Below, piece by piece: positions 10,086-21,870 of a stretch of DNA of 64,000 nucleotides. The notes beneath the pieces are model-generated. The model was not told the DNA's origin, ran no database searches, and saw only the letters and a list, made by a program, of their open reading frames with translations. Positions within the stretch are counted from its first letter, which is position 1, and every line of letters starts with the position of its first letter. The position numbers and the translations under genes were made by a program. This stretch comes from Prorocentrum cordatum. Its lineage: Eukaryota; Sar; Dinophyceae; Prorocentrales; Prorocentraceae. The stretch lies in assembly GCA_963575745.1 (NCBI GenBank), contig CAUYUJ010021682.1, positions 500,692 to 564,691 of the forward strand, read 5' to 3'.

Positions 10086-10460
10086 GCCTTTGGGGGGCCT
10101 CCTGGGGGCTTCTTGTGTCCCCTGAGGGTTTCACGGAGACTTTTTGGGAGCCTCTCGGGGGCTTTGGGGGGCCTTTGGGGGGCATCTGGGGCCGCCAGTC
10201 TGCCGCTCATCTTGGAGGCTTGTTGAGTCGTCTTCGGCCTTCGGCAGCCCGAAAGGGCGAGAACGCGAAGATCTGTCAGCAACAATAGGACAGTAAACGA
10301 TGATGCCTTCTGGGGGCCGCGTAAGGGGCCTTTCGGAGGCATCTTGGACCCTCTTGGGGGGCCTCTTGAGCCGCCTTGAGGCAGTCATGGGTTAATATTT
10401 GGCCGAGTTGGAGGCGTCTTGGGGCCGTCTTAAGACCGTCTTGGAGGCTATACTGGGTCG
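10086..10460 (+). repeat. degenerate 12-bp CTTGGNGGCC-type array with an internal linker
   Basis: Short units of the type GGGGCCTCCTGG or GGCATCTTGGAC repeat at about 12 bp. The array is interrupted at about 10229-10310 by a unique linker containing GCCCGAAAGGGCGAGAACGCGAAG in parts, which resembles linkers in the arrays at 29.2 and 29.4 kb. It is non-coding. Confidence 0.7.
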
Positions 10461-10694
10461 TCTTAGCAAACGTGGAGGCGATGTGTCTTACTTTTGCTGT
10501 TGTTGCGGTTCGAACGGGTGGCTGGCGGGATGCACCGAGATATTTTGGGGAACCTTTTGAAAGGGCCCGAACGGTCAGTTAACAATCAGCACGCCCTGCA
10601 TCCTTCTACGAGCAGGAGGGGGCGACGAATCTAGTGGTCTTCGGCCCATCCCGCCCCCGTGCATGGTTCAGAGGCTTTTTGGATGCTTCTCTCG

Positions 10695-10895
10695 AAACAG
10701 AAAGAAACAACATAAACATAAACTTTTGGCGCTCCGCGCGGGTTTCTCGGATCCGCGCTGGGAGCCCCCTGGCGGCGCCTCTGGCGCCGCCCTTGGCGCG
10801 TTCTGCGCGCCAGGGAGGGGGGCACAGCGCGGACCCAAGAAATCCGCGCGGAGCATCAAAAGCTTATGTGTACTTGTTTTGTTTCTTCTACAGGG
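10695..10895. repeat. inverted-repeat (introner-like) element
   Basis: The left arm runs AGAAAGAAACAACATAAAC, then CTTTTGG, then GCTCCGCGCGG. It pairs imperfectly with the right arm, which ends GGAGCATCAAAAGCTTATGTG, then TTTGTTTCTTCTACAG. The arms are about 85 nt. The centre (GCCTCTGGCGCCGCCCTTGG, then CGCGCCAGGGAGGGGG) is closely similar to the centre of the methyltransferase intron. The right end looks like a 3' splice site (polypyrimidine then CAG). Whether this copy is itself inside an intron is unknown. Confidence 0.7.
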
Positions 10896-11354
10896 TCCGG
10901 CTTGAATCAGGAACACTTACTTTTCAAAAGGGGCTCGGTCGTTCCTTTGGTTTGCATGCGTTCCGCTACGTTATTGGCGGCGGGCCCCCCTGGTATACTA
11001 TGCTCTCTTCTACTTTCGGAGCACCTGAGAGTATCTTGAGATGCTCTCCCGGAGGCCTCCCTGAGGGTATCTTGGGATGCCTTCCTGAGAGTACTTGAGA
11101 GTATCTTGAGATGCCCTCCCGGAGGCCTCCTTGAGACTATCTCGAGATGTCCTCGTTGATGTGTTTTTTTCCCCTCCTCTGCTTTCGGAGCGCCACGAGG
11201 TGCCCTCCTGGAGGCCTCCCAGGGGCCTCCCGAGGGGCCCGCCACGGCCTCCCAGAGGTCCTCCTCCCGGGTGTCTCCCGGGGGCCCTCTGCGGGGGCCT
11301 GCCGGCGGCCCCGGCGCCCACGTTGGTCGGAGGTTGATCGACCTCCTACCCTGA
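10896..11354. repeat. short tandem duplications of CTCCCGGAGGCCTCC phrases
   Basis: A phrase beginning GAGAGTATCTTGAGATGC and ending in GGAGGCCTCC occurs at about 11029-11067 and again about 66 bp later. More degenerate related units follow to about 11310. No gene was seen. Confidence 0.6.
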
Positions 11355-11448
11355 CACGTCCTCCTCCTCCTCCTCCTCCTCCTCCTCCTCCTCCTCCTCC
11401 TCCTCTTCCTCCTCCTCCTCCTCCTCCTCCTCCTCCTCGTGCTCCTCC
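11355..11448. repeat. (TCC)n microsatellite, left part of the LINE target site
   Basis: It is nearly pure TCC. Its last 19 bases (11430-11448), with the distinctive CGTG interruption, recur at 17243-17261 on the far side of the non-LTR element, which indicates a target-site duplication. Confidence 0.9.
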
Positions 11449-11467
11449 GTAGCCATGTTGGCTCAAG
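11446..11467 (+). other. spliced-leader relic at the LINE 5' end
   Basis: It matches the dinoflagellate trans-spliced leader (DCCGTAGCCATTTTGGCTCAAG) at 21 of 22 positions, the one difference being T to G at position 12. The leader is added to mRNA, not encoded with genes, so its genomic presence marks reverse transcription of a trans-spliced RNA. The mutation creates an ATG inside the leader, in frame with ORF1. Confidence 0.85.
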
Positions 11468-11640
11468 ATGTTTGTGCCCCGTGGCAGAGCACGGAGACCC
11501 CTGGTCCGGGGACTGCTAGGACCGCTGCTTTCCGCCTTCGCCGTGCCCTCGGCGTTGAGCATCTTCATATCCTTTGCTGCAGAGACGCAGCTTACATACC
11601 ACTCGCCAGCAGCGCTGGCCCTGTGCCCGCTCGCCTCGCG

Positions 11641-12657
11641 ATGGGATTGCCTGGCGTCTCCAGCTCTGCCGACTCCTTCGACAAGGGCAAGGGCAAGGAC
11701 ACCACTGCGGCCGACCCCTGGGCCGCTGGCGCTCAGAAGCTTGCAACGATCGACTTACCCGCACACCAGCGGAAGGCGCTCACCGATCTCCTCCAGACCC
11801 AGGTCGACAAAGCCGCCGCCGCCTTCGAAGCCACCTCCAAGCAAGGTGCGGCCGCTGCGCAAGCTGAGTTCCTGGCGAACATCACGAAGCTCACCGAACA
11901 GCTCAGCACCCGCCAGGAGTCCGCCGAGCGGGACATCGCCGAACTCAAAGGCCGTGCTGACCGTGCCGAACGACTCCAAGGCGACCTCAAGGCCAGCGTG
12001 GACGCCCTCCAACAAGCTCTTCGTCATGCTGAAGCTCTCCACCCAGCCATGGACTTGGACGCCCTCGGTGCCTGGGACCGCCCACCGAATGCTGCCTTCT
12101 GGTGTGGAGCTGCCTCAGAGTTCTCCGTCGCCTCGCTCAAGACAGCGCTCGCCCCCTGGTTCGACGCCGCCGATGTGGACATTAACGCGCTCCGCATCAA
12201 CTCGGATGGCCCATCACGGAGAATTTCATTCACACTCACGGGCGGCAATGCGATTGCTCTCCCGCGAGCCCAGGCTCTACATCGCGCACTTCGACAAGGA
12301 CGAGAATGGCGTCGCTTCCAAGTGGAATCGGACTCTGGCCTCACTGCCCTCTACGTCTCCGCGGTCAAATCACCACGCATGGTCCGACAGGAAGTACAAC
12401 TCAAAAAGCTCAACAAGCTCATCAATGACAAGTTCCCCATGCTCGAGACTCGGGTCCACCGCACTGGCGGCTTTCTGTCCATCAACGGCGCCCCCATCGT
12501 CCAGATCACGGCTGGCGCCACGCCTGACGCAGCCACCCAAGTTCGCCGGTCCGACGCAGCTGCCCCAGCTGGCATCCCTACCTCCGAGCACGCGCCCTTG
12601 GCTACCGCGCTGGCGGCCGCATTCGCCAACCCACCGGAGGCAGCACGGTGGCTTTAG
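11641..12657 (+). CDS. ORF1 protein of the non-LTR element
   Basis: This is a 338-residue open frame from the ATG at 11641 to the TAG at 12655-12657. The same frame is open back to an ATG created within the SL relic (11455), which would add 62 residues. Residues about 35-130 are strongly helical with heptad-like spacing (ITKLTEQLSTRQ, AERDIAELKGRADRAERL), consistent with a coiled coil for trimerisation. The C-terminal half (FSVASLKTALAPWF, GREWRRFQVESDSGL, VQLKKLNKLINDKFPMLE) could be an RRM-like or nucleic-acid-binding domain, as in other LINE ORF1 proteins. It probably acts as an RNA chaperone of the element RNP. Unlike ORF2 it is intact. Confidence 0.65.
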   Translation: MGLPGVSSSADSFDKGKGKDTTAADPWAAGAQKLATIDLPAHQRKALTDLLQTQVDKAAAAFEATSKQGAAAAQAEFLANITKLTEQLSTRQESAERDIAELKGRADRAERLQGDLKASVDALQQALRHAEALHPAMDLDALGAWDRPPNAAFWCGAASEFSVASLKTALAPWFDAADVDINALRINSDGPSRRISFTLTGGNAIALPRAQALHRALRQGREWRRFQVESDSGLTALYVSAVKSPRMVRQEVQLKKLNKLINDKFPMLETRVHRTGGFLSINGAPIVQITAGATPDAATQVRRSDAAAPAGIPTSEHAPLATALAAAFANPPEAARWL

Positions 12658-12663
12658 CACACG

Positions 12664-15600
12664 ATGGTCGCCGTGGCTCACGATACCACACGCCGACGGC
12701 TTCAACCTGGTCTCGCGGAACACACAGGCGCTCAACGGCAGATCGGCATCGCGGCGGGCCCTCAAGCGGCAGATGCTGCTCGGCTATATGCGGCAACGAG
12801 CGGTCATCGCCCTCCAAGAGACGCACGGCAACAGCATCGACATGGACCTCCTGGCCGCGAGCACCGATCACAAGTACATTGCCTTCCACTCAGCACTCGT
12901 GACGGACGGCCACTTATCGGAGACCGCAGGCGGCATCGCCTTCCTAGTACCCTTTGATCGAACCGAACACCAACTACCACCTGACCAACGGCCTCTACGT
13001 ACATTTCGCGCGATCGCCCCTGGTCGCATTGGTGAATTACGCGTTCAAGACGGAGCAAGGCAGCACGAGACGACCATCTTCAACATCCACAACTACGACC
13101 TTAGCGGATCTGACCGACAGCGCTTCAGAGCTGCGCGGCAAGCAGCTGTTCAACGTTCTGCCCTCCACCCAGACAACCACGACTACTACATGGTTGGTGA
13201 CTTCAACGTCGCTCAGACGCCGCCGAAGAGCTTGCTTCGCCCCACCGCGGACTCCACCGCCGGCGTTGCCACTGCCAGCCTGTCTTCTGGAAGAACATCT
13301 TCTCACAGATGATGGAGATCACAACGAAGGCCACCACTCATCGATGCGCGGCCAACCTAACGGAGGCGACCATCGACAGATGCTTCGTCTCGATCAACGC
13401 GTCCAACATCCCGCACATCGAGTCACTTCTCGTTGCCGATGGCAGACCGCTCGACCGTGAAGGGGAGCCCATCAGCGATCACAAACTTCTACATCTACGG
13501 CTTCGACCTCGACAGCCACGTCCAGTCAGCGAGCGTGGCATCCCTGCCTTCCTCTTCGAATCCAAGCACTACAAGATCTACTTCAAACGCCTTGTCGATA
13601 TGGCCGACTTTTCTGCCGACCCCATCTCAAATTGGCGGACAATGAAGCACATAATGAAGCTGGCGGCGCGCAAGTCTCGCGACACCATCACCACCGTCTC
13701 CGCCTCCGAGACCATGCTGATCGAGAGCCAAAGAGAAGACCCACAAGTCATAGCAGAGGCACGCGCACTCACGCTCCGCAGCATTGCCAGGGCCATCTGG
13801 TACCAAGACCTCACTCTTGCCCAGCGGCTTCGTAACGACACCATTGCTGGGGCACAACACATCGACACCAGTCACCACAAGAGCTCGCTAGTCGACCGCA
13901 CCGCCTTCGAGACTAAGCACTCAGCCATGCAACACCAGATCGCAGAACAACGGCGTCGCGCTGCTGCCGCCCGCTCGCGAGCTGCCTACGCGGAACAACG
14001 GCCCGACCTTGGCGGGCAATGGCGTCGTCGTGCTCGCCGCATTGGACAGCGCAGCGAGATCTGGAAGCCGTTCTCGAAGCGCTTGATTCTCGCAGGCGTT
14101 CGCATCACCGACAGCAGAGGCTCGACAGTCGCTAACGACCCCATGGGCATGCACAGCGCTATTCAATCCCACTGGTCGAAGGTGTTCGCGGCTAAGCCTG
14201 TTGACACCCCAGCGATGCAGCAGTATCTGGACATGGTCTTCCCACAAGCGCCGCCGCGCCATCTGCCTCTACCTGGGATTGATGAACACCAAGCCGCAGC
14301 TAACCTCGCCAATGACTCTGCTCCTGGGCCTGACGGACTGCCCTACCGCGCATGGGTACGATCAGACGGCAGCATCGAGATCCTCCACGCCCTCCCCCAC
14401 TCCATTGCGCACGGCGGCCCGATCCCCCACGACCTGAACTTCGCGATCATGGCCATGCTTCCCAAGGGCGACGAGCCCATGGGTAACTACGAGTGCTCCC
14501 GCAGCCCTGACTGTCTACGCCCCCTCGCCATGAAGAACAGTGACATCAAGATCATCGCCTCCGCTGCGAACCGCATCCTCAACTCCGTGGCGTCGGACAC
14601 CGAAGAAGAGCAACAAGAATTTGTCAATGGCCGCCAATTTCTCTCCAACATCGTCAAGGTGGATACCATCGCCCGTCTCACCAGCATCAACAGCGAAGCC
14701 GCCAACCTGATGCCCTGCTTCGCCAGCATGGGCATTGCTGCAGCGTTTCCGAGCCTCACGCACGCGTGGTTGTGGGCTACTCTAAGGCGGTGGGGCATCC
14801 ACGGCGTCTTTCTCAATCTCTTGCAGAGCTGCTACAACATGCAATTTGCCTTTTCTCGAGCTAGGTGGGATTCGCCGACCGCTACTTCTCGCAGAATCTG
14901 GAGTTGCACAAGGATGTCCCTTGAGCGGCGCGCTCTGGGCGCTCGTCTTCGACCCCATCATCAAGGGCCTCAAGATGGAACTCACCGCTCTGGGCAGAGG
15001 CCTGCTCAGCGCTTGCGCCGACGACCTGGGTATCGTTCTTGCTGCACTTCGGGATCTTGGCGCTCTTCTACCACACCTGCAAGCTGCTCACCACTATGCT
15101 GGCCTCCGCCTCCAACCGAAGAAATTCGTCCCCGTACCCACCTGGTCCTTGCCAACGCCCGAGATTACCGCGAGCATGCGTGCTACCCTGACCCAGCTCT
15201 ACGAGCCGTGGCAAGCCTTCTCCATCAACAGCTTTGCGCGATACCTCGGCGTGCACATCGGCCCTGGCGCATCTCTTGACCGTCAATGGCAAGGCCCTGC
15301 CAACAAGTGGTGGGAACGCATTCAAATCCAGAGCGATTCCAACGCTCCCATCCAGCAGAGCATCAAGAAGTACAACTCCGCCGCCATCACATGTCTCTCG
15401 TACGCCGGCCAGCTCTACCCGCCATCCCCAGCATTCCTGTCCAAGGGGATTCACGGACTCCACAAGCTTCACGAAGATGGACATCCTGTCGTTCACGCTG
15501 TGGGCGTCCGCCACGATCCCGCAGGGTATTGAAACGCTTCTTGCAGCAACGATGTGGCGCGCCTCCACTGCGACCATCTCTGGCTGGCAGCCTCTGCTTC

Positions 15601-17207
15601 ACGAATTCCGTGCCCATGCTGAAGACCCTCTCCCACTACGAGATGTAGTGGCTGGCAAATGGTCTGCTTCATGTTGGGTTGACTCCGCATCCATCGCGCA
15701 GCGATTCGACGCCATCTTTCACAACAAGCTGATCGCGACAGGCAAAGGATCCATATTCAAGACTCTCACGCGGTCCACAGGATCTACGGTGAATGCCGCC
15801 CAGATACTTCAGCGAGCTCATGCGCAAGCTGCTGCAGCTGGACGGCATGCTATCCTGGCCTCCCGTCGCAACAAGGCGGAGGACCTGTGCTTTCCAGGCA
15901 CCACGCCGTGACAGGGCTGGTGACCTTTACACACCCAGTCGTGACAGGATTGGCGGATTTCATCAGAGACATGCTGGATTCAACTCCTCGACTGCTGCTA
16001 CCTCGAGTGCTACTTCACGCACCTCCCCACAGCAAGCCTACCTACGGGAACTACAACGCCAGCTGTACCGCGACTCCTTCCACAAGACCATCCATCACCG
16101 TCTTCGCGCCTGGTTCCCACTATTTCCTGTTGACAGTGGACCTCAGATGGCGCCTGCTACATCCGAGCAACCGACTGGGAATGACAACCACGACTCCATG
16201 AAGTACCTGAACGAACGCGCTGAAGCATGGGCAGCAAGATGGATCCCCAGTGTGTTCTTCGGCCGCGACATGGACAACTTCAACGACTGGATGGACTGGT
16301 GCGTCCCATACGTCACAGCTGTTCTACACCGCACCCAGTTCAATGCGCACTTCTGCCTCGATGACCAGTACGGGTCAGCAAGTGCTCGCCGTGACATGGC
16401 AACGGAGATATGTTACGGTGCGTGGCATCGTGCTGAACGCCCTCGCAACCACCGCTTGCAGATCTACACCACCGAGCACATGCCGACCAACACTCATCGA
16501 GAATTTGCTGATGAAGCTGCTGAACACCGTGCCCGTCGCCGCTGGATCGAGCGCGAACGTGCCACCAACCCGAACCTCCCGCAGGAAGACGGCGACACCC
16601 AGTCTACAACTACGGCCACCTCCACGCCTCCCATCCACTCCACCAGTGACATCATGATGGACTCCGATACATCCGACCGTGACGGATTTCTTGGCCGCGC
16701 TGTTCCCCTGACAGTGTCGAGCACGTCTGGCGCGACCTGCGGGCACACCTGGCGAACTCCACGGCCTCGCTCTTCTGGCCCGTGGTCAAGACCTTGTCAG
16801 GCGCATGGACGACCTCGCACCGCATGCATGCCAATCCCCACAAGAAGAACTGCGTGTTCGGCTGCGACAAGGACTTGCAGGCCAAGAACACGGACGACAT
16901 CAGTCACTACATATCGTGTCCACGGATGCGGGCGCTCTTGGCTCAACCACGTGGACAACCTGCTGGCGATGCCCTCACACGCCTGGGCCTCCACAAGAAC
17001 GGCATCATCGACGACCACCCGAGGCGCACCGTCGCTCGCATGGCCGTGGCCTTCCGCAGCTACAACATCCCGCGGGCGCGCTCCGAGCTGGGCACGCCCG
17101 CCAACCACGACGAGCTCAACTACCACAAGGAGGTCGTTGCCGCCGCCCGTCGCGCCCTGAGGCTCCCCCGGTGCCTCGTGGGCGGCGCGGGGCCGCAGCG
17201 CCACTAA
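12664..17207 (+). pseudogene. ORF2 of the non-LTR element: APE endonuclease, RT, CCHC; frameshifted
   Basis: The endonuclease starts near 12697 (FNLVSRNTQALNG, ALQETHG), with VGDFNVA near 13195 and SDHK near 13475. The RT begins with SAPGPDGLPYRAW (about 14313). Motif A reads MGIAAAFPSL at 14728, where the catalytic aspartate is expected at the glycine codon 14731-14733. Motif B is GVAQGCPLSGALWALVFDP and motif C is ACADDLGIV (ADD at 15017-15025). A C-terminal CVFGC...HYISC zinc motif lies at 16848-16920. The reading frame changes near 13300, 14846, 15480, 15880-16010 and 16710. The domain order is that of a typical APE-type LINE. Loss of frame and of the motif A aspartate indicate an inactive copy. 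Confidence 0.85.
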
Positions 17208-17242
17208 CCAGCGGACGTGCGCTCTCCCCAGCGTGTCGTTCG

Positions 17243-17300
17243 CTCCTCCTCGTGCTCCTCCTCCTCCTCCTCCTCCTCCTCCTCCTCCTCCTCCGCCTCC
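17243..17300. repeat. (TCC)n microsatellite, right part of the LINE target site
   Basis: It begins with the 19-bp target duplication (17243-17261, with the CGTG interruption) and continues as TCC repeats, the other half of the tract interrupted by the element. Confidence 0.9.
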
Positions 17301-18130
17301 TGCTGCTCCGCTTAGCGAATTTGCCGTTTTCGGTTCGCGAGAGGGCTTCGCGGCCGTCATTCTTGCGGGTCCAGGTCCGTCGGTTTCGGTCCTACCCCGT
17401 TTTCACTCAAGGGAGGTTGACTCAAGGGAGGTTTGTCCACCGCCGAGTTGGGAGCGAGGGTCGCGGAAACGTAAGTCGGGGGCGCGCGAACATGGATTCG
17501 CGAGCTTTGGATTGGGCGCGCGGTCGGCAAATCCATGGATCGGGGGAGGTGCCCTCCCCAAAATGCGGCTGGTATCCGCCTCGTTCGGCGGCGGAAGTCC
17601 GCGTTTTCTAAAGGAACCAAGACCCGTCGCTAATCCACGCCCCCTTGATCCGAGCAGGAGCTCAGTCGGGCTTGTCCCTCTACAGGAGGAATATTCAAAA
17701 ATCGTCAAAACATAGTCAGGGGACGATTGTTTAACTATGTTTGAGTATTTGTGAATATTTAGGGGTCTGTTTTATTGGTCGTCCAAAATCCGCCTCTAGG
17801 GGGACACGCCCGACCTAAAGCAAGGGTTGCGGAAACGTAAGACTCGAGTAATCCAGAACTCGGATCTGCCGACGTTTTTTGACGAGCGCGTCTTGCATTT
17901 TGACGGTCCAGTTTTCGGGGGACGTTTGCAGCGGGAGCTCGCGTCAAATTTCATATTGGGCCTCGTCATTTTGATGATGGCCCCGTCAGGCCAACCCGAG
18001 TCCCCCGTACCCGAGTCTTACGTCTCCCCGAAAGGGCTTCAAACGTAATGTCGGGCTCCCCCTCTTGGACCCCTACTGGGGCCATGCGGGGCCTCGTGAT
18101 CCAGATGGAAACCGAACATGGAGGTTTCGT
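17301..18130. other. non-coding stretch with repeated and inverted motifs
   Basis: GACTCAAGGGAGGTT is tandemly doubled near 17406. The phrase GCGGAAACGTAAG occurs at about 17462 and 17829. Perfect inverted repeats include AAACATAGT/ACTATGTTT around 17707-17742 and ACGTAAGACTCG/CGAGTCTTACGT about 180 bp apart (near 17836 and 18012). No gene was recognised. Confidence 0.5.
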
Positions 18131-18450
18131 GGGCCCTCGAAGGGCTCTCATGGGTCCTATCGTGGGCCCCCTCTTGAGACAGCTTGGGGCGACCTCGGGG
18201 GCCTCTTGGAGCGATCTCGGGGGACTCTTGGGCCGCATTGAAACGGCAACATCCTAAAAAACATTGCTTTTGCATCTGGAGACCTCGGGGGGGTCCTGTT
18301 GGAACACTCTTGCGGGGTCTTGGGGGGCCTCTGAGGCCGTCTTGAGGCAATATTGTGTCGTCTCGGAGTTCGCTTGGAACCGTAGTAGGTATTTCTTGGG
18401 AGAGTCTTGGGGTTCTTGGGGGCGATTCGGACGGGCTCCGCGTCTCGGAG
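18131..18450 (+). repeat. 12-bp CTTGGNGGCC-type array with a linker
   Basis: Units such as GGGGCGACCTCGG and GGCCTCTTGGAG repeat on the + strand. A unique linker at about 18238-18282 (AACATCCTAAAAAACATTGC) interrupts the array, as in the other arrays of this family. Confidence 0.65.
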
Positions 18451-18833
18451 GCCCATGAGGCACAAAAAAAACGCACAGGAAGTCCAACGAATTCATGGCA
18501 TGGGCACTTAAAACCCCTACAAGCGTTTGCATTCTGACAGCTGTAGGAGCCTTGGGGCACTACACTACGTGCTGAAGGCACGTTGGTGGATATTTGCCAG
18601 TCCAAGCTGGTCTCAGGCGCAAAGCGCATCCCGTACCCACGAAGCGGCCTCTAACCATATGATCTTTACTGTGGTTCGCGGTCGTGCACCATGAATTTGG
18701 GGTGTTTCTATTTTGTCCCACCCACCCATCACACACAATCCCATACACCTGTTTCGTCGGCGGCGAGGCAGGATGGCTGCATCAGCGATAAAGCTAAACA
18801 GGTGCACCGATCAGCGAATTGTCCAGCATGCAA
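18451..18833. other. no gene seen
   Basis: This is mixed-composition sequence without recognisable coding signal or repeat. Confidence 0.4.
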
Positions 18834-19790
<957 letters not shown>

Positions 19791-20030
19791 ACGACTGGGG
19801 TAACACAGGGGTCCAGAGGAAAGGGCTGTATTGGGACTCTCTTGGAGCCCTTTTGCGGGCTCCATTCGGTCTCTTTGGAGGCCCCCTGGAGCCTTGTTGG
19901 GCCGTCTTGAAGACATGTTGGGCCATTTGTGGGCACTGTTAGGCCGTCTGGGGCGTGGCTGGCTTCTGGGGCCTTCTTGGGGCTCTCTTGGGCCGTTTAT
20001 GGGATGTCTTGTGTCGTCTTCAGCCAATCA
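19791..20030 (+). repeat. 12-bp CTTGGNGGCC-type array
   Basis: Degenerate units (GACTCTCTTGGAGCCC, GGGCCGTCTTGAAG) continue to the AGCCAATCAGGG boundary. It is the same family as at 10.1, 18.1 and 28.9 kb. Confidence 0.65.
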
Positions 20031-20754
20031 GGGAACCCTCGATCGTGACGCCCGTCTTGGCCTGTTGAAGAAAGGCCTGCGGGGTTATAGGAACCGTATG
20101 AAATAGATTGCGCATGGTTGTTCCCTCATGGTCGTTGGGGCTCAAATTGAGCGCAAGCTGCTTTCTTTTGTCGTACCTGCGTGCTTGCATCGCATGGTAC
20201 TGTTCGACGGAAAGGAGACGATGCGATCGGTTTCTGCATTTGCGATGTGACTAGAAGAGTGCACAGTCCATGCGCCTTGCGGCAGGGATCCTCTTACTTA
20301 GGTGTGGGTCTACCTTGATACCCCCATCACCGACTGGGACTTCTCCGCCGCATACACCGAACCGCCTCCGACACGGTAGCGGAGCTGCCCCCACGGCCGT
20401 TGGGACGTTCTCCGCCCATATGATGTTCGTGACGCTCGCCATCGCCATCCCGACCTACATGACCACTGACGACCTTACCAATTGCCGCAAAGCTTTCGCG
20501 AGTACAATACACGCGCATGTACTTCGCGAAGCAGAATCCGTATCGGCCTGCGTTCGCATGTCGTTCCTTTGCTTATGCTCGGGTTTCCTTTCATGTTATC
20601 CTTTATCTCCCCTCCTCCTGCTCCTCATCTTCCCGCTCGCACGTCTAATACGATGGGATTGGTCGAGGCCAACAACGAACTTGCCAGAGGCAGGAAACAG
20701 AAAATTACCTTGGCGAAGGACCCAACCACATGCAATTGTGAATAACGCTTTGTG
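20031..20754. other. unassigned region; no gene recognised
   Basis: A + strand open frame beginning near 20270 has a mildly protein-like start (IATYMTTDD-like phrases, then a Leu-rich stretch), but it merges into the 90-bp repeat and shows no known domain. Confidence 0.3.
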
Positions 20755-21870
20755 GGTGCCGCTTTCGGTGGGGCTCCTTATGGGGCCACGAAAGGCGTGC
20801 CACGAAACGCTGTCCTGGGCGTACGGGACGCATGAGGGCGGTAGCACTGGGGCCTTCGGTGGAGCTCCCTATGGGGCCACGAAACGTGTGAGGGGTGTGC
20901 CGAAATGGGTGCGGCGCCGCCATGCGAACGCAGCCACTGGGGCCTTCGGTGGAGCTCCCTATGGGGCCACGAAACGTGTGAGGGGTGTGCCGAAATGGGT
21001 GCGGCGCCGCCATGCCAACGCAGCCACTGGGGCCTTCGGTGGAGCTCCCTATGGGGCCACGAAACGTGTGAGGGGTGTGCCGAATGGGTGCGGCGCCGCC
21101 ATGCGAACGCAGCCACTGGGGCCTTCGGTGGAGCTCCCTATGGGGCCACGAAACGTGTGAGGGGTGGCGCCGCCATGCGAACGCAGCCACTGGGGCCGGT
21201 GAAACGTGTGGGGTGTGCCGAATGGGTGCGGCGCCGCCATGCGAACGCAGCCACTGGGGCCTTCGGTGGAGCTCCCTATGGGGCCACGAAACGTGTGAGG
21301 GGTGTGCCGAAATGGGTGGTGGCCGCATGCGAACGCAGCCACTGGGGCCTTCGGTGGAGCTCCCTATGGGGCCACGAACGTGTGAGGGGTGTGCCGGAAT
21401 GGGTGGGGCCGCCATGCGGACGCAGCCACTGGGGCCTTCGGTGGAGCTCCCTATGGGGCCACGAAACGTGTGAGGGGTGTGCCGAAATGGGTGCGGCGCC
21501 GCCATGGACGCAGCCACTGGGGCCTTCGGTGGAGCTCCCTATGGGGCCACGAAACGTGTGAGGGGTGTGCCGAAACGTGTGAGGGGTGTGCCGAAATGCG
21601 GTGCCTTCGGGGGCCGCCGGTGCGGCGCCGCCAACGCAGCCACTGGGGCCTTCGGTGGAGCTCCCTATGGGGCCACGAAACGTGTGAGGGGTGTGCCGAA
21701 ATGGGTGCGGCGCCGCCATGTGGACGCGGCCACTGGGGCCTTCGGTGGAGCTCCCTATGGGGCCACGAAAAGTGTGAGGGGTGTGCCGAAATGGGTGCGG
21801 CGCCGCCATGTGGACGCGGCCACTGGGGCCTGCGGTGGAGCTCCCTATGGGGCCACGAAACGTGTGAGGG
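20755..21870. repeat. 90-bp tandem array, about 12 units
   Basis: The unit starts GGGGCCTTCGGTGGAGCTCC, continues with a GGGGCCACGAAACGTGTGAG block, and ends in GGTGCGGCGCCGCCATG and an ACGCAGCCACT block. Unit starts are near 20846, 20936, 21026, 21115, 21254, 21341, 21429, 21517, 21645, 21731 and 21821, with a truncated unit near 21188 and a diverged first unit near 20755. Because 90 is divisible by three, long frames stay open on both strands. Indels and truncated units change frame repeatedly, which argues against coding. Confidence 0.92.

Larger units (their letters stand above)
11446..17242 (+). mobile_element. non-LTR (LINE-like) retrotransposon, full length, SL-tagged
   Basis: The element starts with the SL relic and carries ORF1 and an endonuclease-RT ORF2 ending in a CCHC motif. 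It stops about 36 bp after the ORF2 stop without a poly(A) tail. A 19-bp direct repeat (11430-11448 and 17243-17261) flanks it. It sits inside a TCC microsatellite. ORF2 is broken by about five frame changes and the RT motif A aspartate is replaced, so this copy is probably dead although structurally complete. Confidence 0.85.

Noticed and set aside
17836-18023. Inverted-repeat transposon bounded by ACGTAAGACTCG
   Set aside because: Only 12-13 bp are paired, with no target duplication or second copy; kept only as a note in the regional feature.
20705-21561. Repeat protein encoded by the 90-bp array
   Set aside because: Units with indels and a truncated unit change frame several times, and frames are open on both strands simply because 90 is a multiple of three.
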